Origin: Silurus meridionalis
Taxonomy: Eukaryota > Chordata > Actinopteri > Siluriformes > Siluridae
DNA: 64,000 nt
Reading direction: 5' to 3'
Assembly (NCBI RefSeq): GCF_014805685.1
Contig: NC_060906.1
Location: 7,718,060 to 7,782,059 of the forward strand
Positions 63,023 to 64,000 of this stretch are shown one piece after another; the first letter of the stretch is position 1; each line of letters opens with the position of its first letter. A program made the translations under genes and the position numbers. Below the pieces are notes generated by a model. It was not told the origin of the DNA. It made no database searches and saw only the letters and a list, made by a program, of their open reading frames with translations.

Positions 63023-63949
63023 ATCTCAAACGAGTTTAAATCGATTAGGGTCTGCTATAGAGCTGTGACTCACATGTCTCCCCCTACTCTCCACCTTCCA
63101 TTACACAGGGAAGATTCAAAATAATGGGTGGAATGGCAAAAAAAAAAAAAACCACAGTTGTTTCTGTAAGGTTAAAATGAAAACGTAATGTTATTTAAAA
63201 AAGAGCGATGCATCAGTGAGCAGCATTTGTCTCAACTCTACAGTATGTAGTAGATTAAATGGGTTAGTGGACCACTCCTTAGCGTATGCCAGTCACACTC
63301 ATAAAATGTCTGGACTTAGAGAGTCTGCATCCTTTGCAGTGGGCTTCATGTCCACTGTAATTAATTCTGATGTCCATTTACCGTAGTTGTGCGAGGAATG
63401 ATGTGCAGGCCACACCAGCCTTCATCTTTATTTATGATGCGAATTTCTCCTCTACTACACATATTTTGCAGTGTATTTCAGTAATAATAATGAAAAAAAA
63501 ATATATATATATATTATGCATGTATAAGAACCAATAATGGCAAGTTATTAAGCCACAGCCTTGCGTTCTGTCCTCTTTTCCTTTTTTTACACCAGGATCC
63601 AAAACTCTCCATCCTTCTCTATGAGAGCTTGCGAGTGCCCGCTTGGATTGGCTTCTCTGGTTACTGTGACGTCTGCTTCACTCACCTGAGCCAGCTCAAG
63701 CGGGAGGCCATCCACACGCTACTAAACCAAAACCCTACCATCTGGCCCATTTCTCCCCCTGCCAGCAACTCACCTGGCTACGATGCCTTGGGTTCTCACA
63801 CTCTGCCTAGAGCCACCACCTCTCGTTCTCCAAGCCCTAGCAAACGGCAGAAGTTAAGCAACACAAGGACGGAAAGCTGGGTCAGGGAACACTCGTGCTT
63901 TGATACCCTGTGGCGTGCAAATAGTGAAATGTCACCAATTCCTGACATG
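60634..63949 (+). CDS. kif26b: KIF26-family atypical kinesin, N-terminal exons (kif26b-like), partial
   Basis: Three phase-0 exons: 60634-60669 (12 codons, provisional start exon), 60854-61108 (85 codons) and 63596-63949 (118 codons, donor GTAGGT). The join of exons 2 and 3 makes a Cys-pair module: LCEECVGRVLVFKEQALRML, a variable spacer, SILLYESLRVP, then YCDVCFTHLSQLKREAIHTLL. The same arrangement (CENC..LKRQALRLL..DKLQVP..CDIC..HLNQLKQEAI) occurs N-terminal to the motor domain in KIF26B, as I recall it. KIF26B adjoins HNRNPU in human 1q44, which supports the call. KIF26 motors bind microtubules without ATPase-driven movement. The motor domain lies beyond the window. KIF26A is the alternative; the short first exon is the least certain part. 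Confidence 0.62.
60854..61108 (+). CDS. kif26b: kif26b-like exon 2
   Basis: Acceptor CCCTCAG ends at 60853; donor GTAAGG follows 61108. It begins LAQMTGSKSAGQ and includes a Gly/Ala/Ser-rich stretch made of an imperfect GGAGCTTCA repeat (about 60946-60970), then the first Cys-x-x-Cys pair. The donor sits only about 20 bases before the start of the ATACT repeat array, an unusual place for a 1.7-kb unstable satellite. Confidence 0.65.
61119..62815 (+). repeat. ATACT-derived array, about 1.7 kb, with 500-bp higher-order period
   Basis: Pure ATACT units around 61127-61540, then increasingly diverged units. Landmarks recur exactly 500 bases apart: TGTACCATAC 61591/62091, CATTGTACTA 61661/62161, TATTAAACTA 61751/62251, CATAATAACA 61801/62301. 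It lies in intron 2 of the kif26b-like gene. Confidence 0.9.
62816..63595. other. kif26b-like intron 2, part before exon 3
   Basis: After the ATACT array and CT tract, AT-rich sequence with no exon other than that starting at 63596. Confidence 0.55.
62952..63015 (+). repeat. (CT)n microsatellite
   Basis: About 60 bp CT tract in intron 2 of the kif26b-like gene, upstream of exon 3. Confidence 0.9.
63596..63949 (+). CDS. kif26b: kif26b-like exon 3
   Basis: Polypyrimidine-rich acceptor TTTTTACACCAG, 118 codons, donor GTAGGT. It carries the second Cys-x-x-Cys pair (YCDVC) and then a Ser/Pro-rich low-complexity region (SPPASNSPG, SRSPSPSKRQK) typical of the disordered N-terminus of KIF26 proteins. 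Confidence 0.65.
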
Positions 63950-64000
63950 GTAGGTGGCTCAGTTAAAATTCATTTAATCTAAAATTCTAATCTAATCTAA

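Overview
This window is vertebrate, almost certainly teleost fish, chromosomal DNA. The genes are split by short GT-AG introns or by introns up to about 17 kb. The spaces between exons hold Tc1/mariner, hAT, pogo-like, RTE LINE and tRNA-derived SINE copies, plus very long CA/GT, AT, CT and pentanucleotide microsatellites. The abundance of Tc1 copies and the style of the SINEs and of a repeat carrying a 'TATAGCG..AAAGCAGCTTTACA' end suggest an otophysan fish such as a catfish. That last step is inference, not proof.

Four protein-coding genes can be rebuilt exon by exon. (1) A cdc42bpa-like (MRCK alpha) kinase gene lies on the minus strand. Its first five coding exons run from 31345 down to 3606, and the gene continues beyond the left edge. 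(2) A lefty gene (Nodal antagonist, TGF-beta superfamily) lies on the plus strand, complete in four exons, 40722-42646, 358 residues. (3) hnrnpu lies on the minus strand, complete in 14 coding exons, 53724-46593, 822 residues. (4) The 5' end of a KIF26-family gene, most likely kif26b, lies on the plus strand. Three coding exons are visible from 60634 to 63949 and the gene runs off the right edge.

Layout: 1-31168 is intron and exon sequence of the kinase gene, dominated by its intron 1 of about 16.7 kb (14471-31167). 31346-32150 is its 5' UTR and promoter. 32150-40600 is an intergenic region packed with repeats, ending in the lefty upstream region, which has motif clusters that could be Nodal- and pluripotency-responsive elements. 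Lefty and hnrnpu converge; a 962-bp hAT-type element sits between them. hnrnpu and the kif26 gene diverge across about 6.9 kb containing a dead RTE LINE copy and Tc1 debris. Intron 2 of the kif26 gene holds a 1.7-kb ATACT-derived array with a 500-bp higher-order period.

The genes do not form one pathway. MRCK alpha acts on actomyosin downstream of Cdc42. Lefty limits Nodal signalling in mesendoderm and left-right patterning. hnRNP U is a nuclear RNA/scaffold protein. KIF26 proteins are atypical kinesins. In human all four lie on distal chromosome 1q (1q42-q44), so the window looks like a compacted version of that ancestral block. I found no new multi-gene system. The most interesting items are candidate regulatory elements upstream of lefty and unusual repeat structures.
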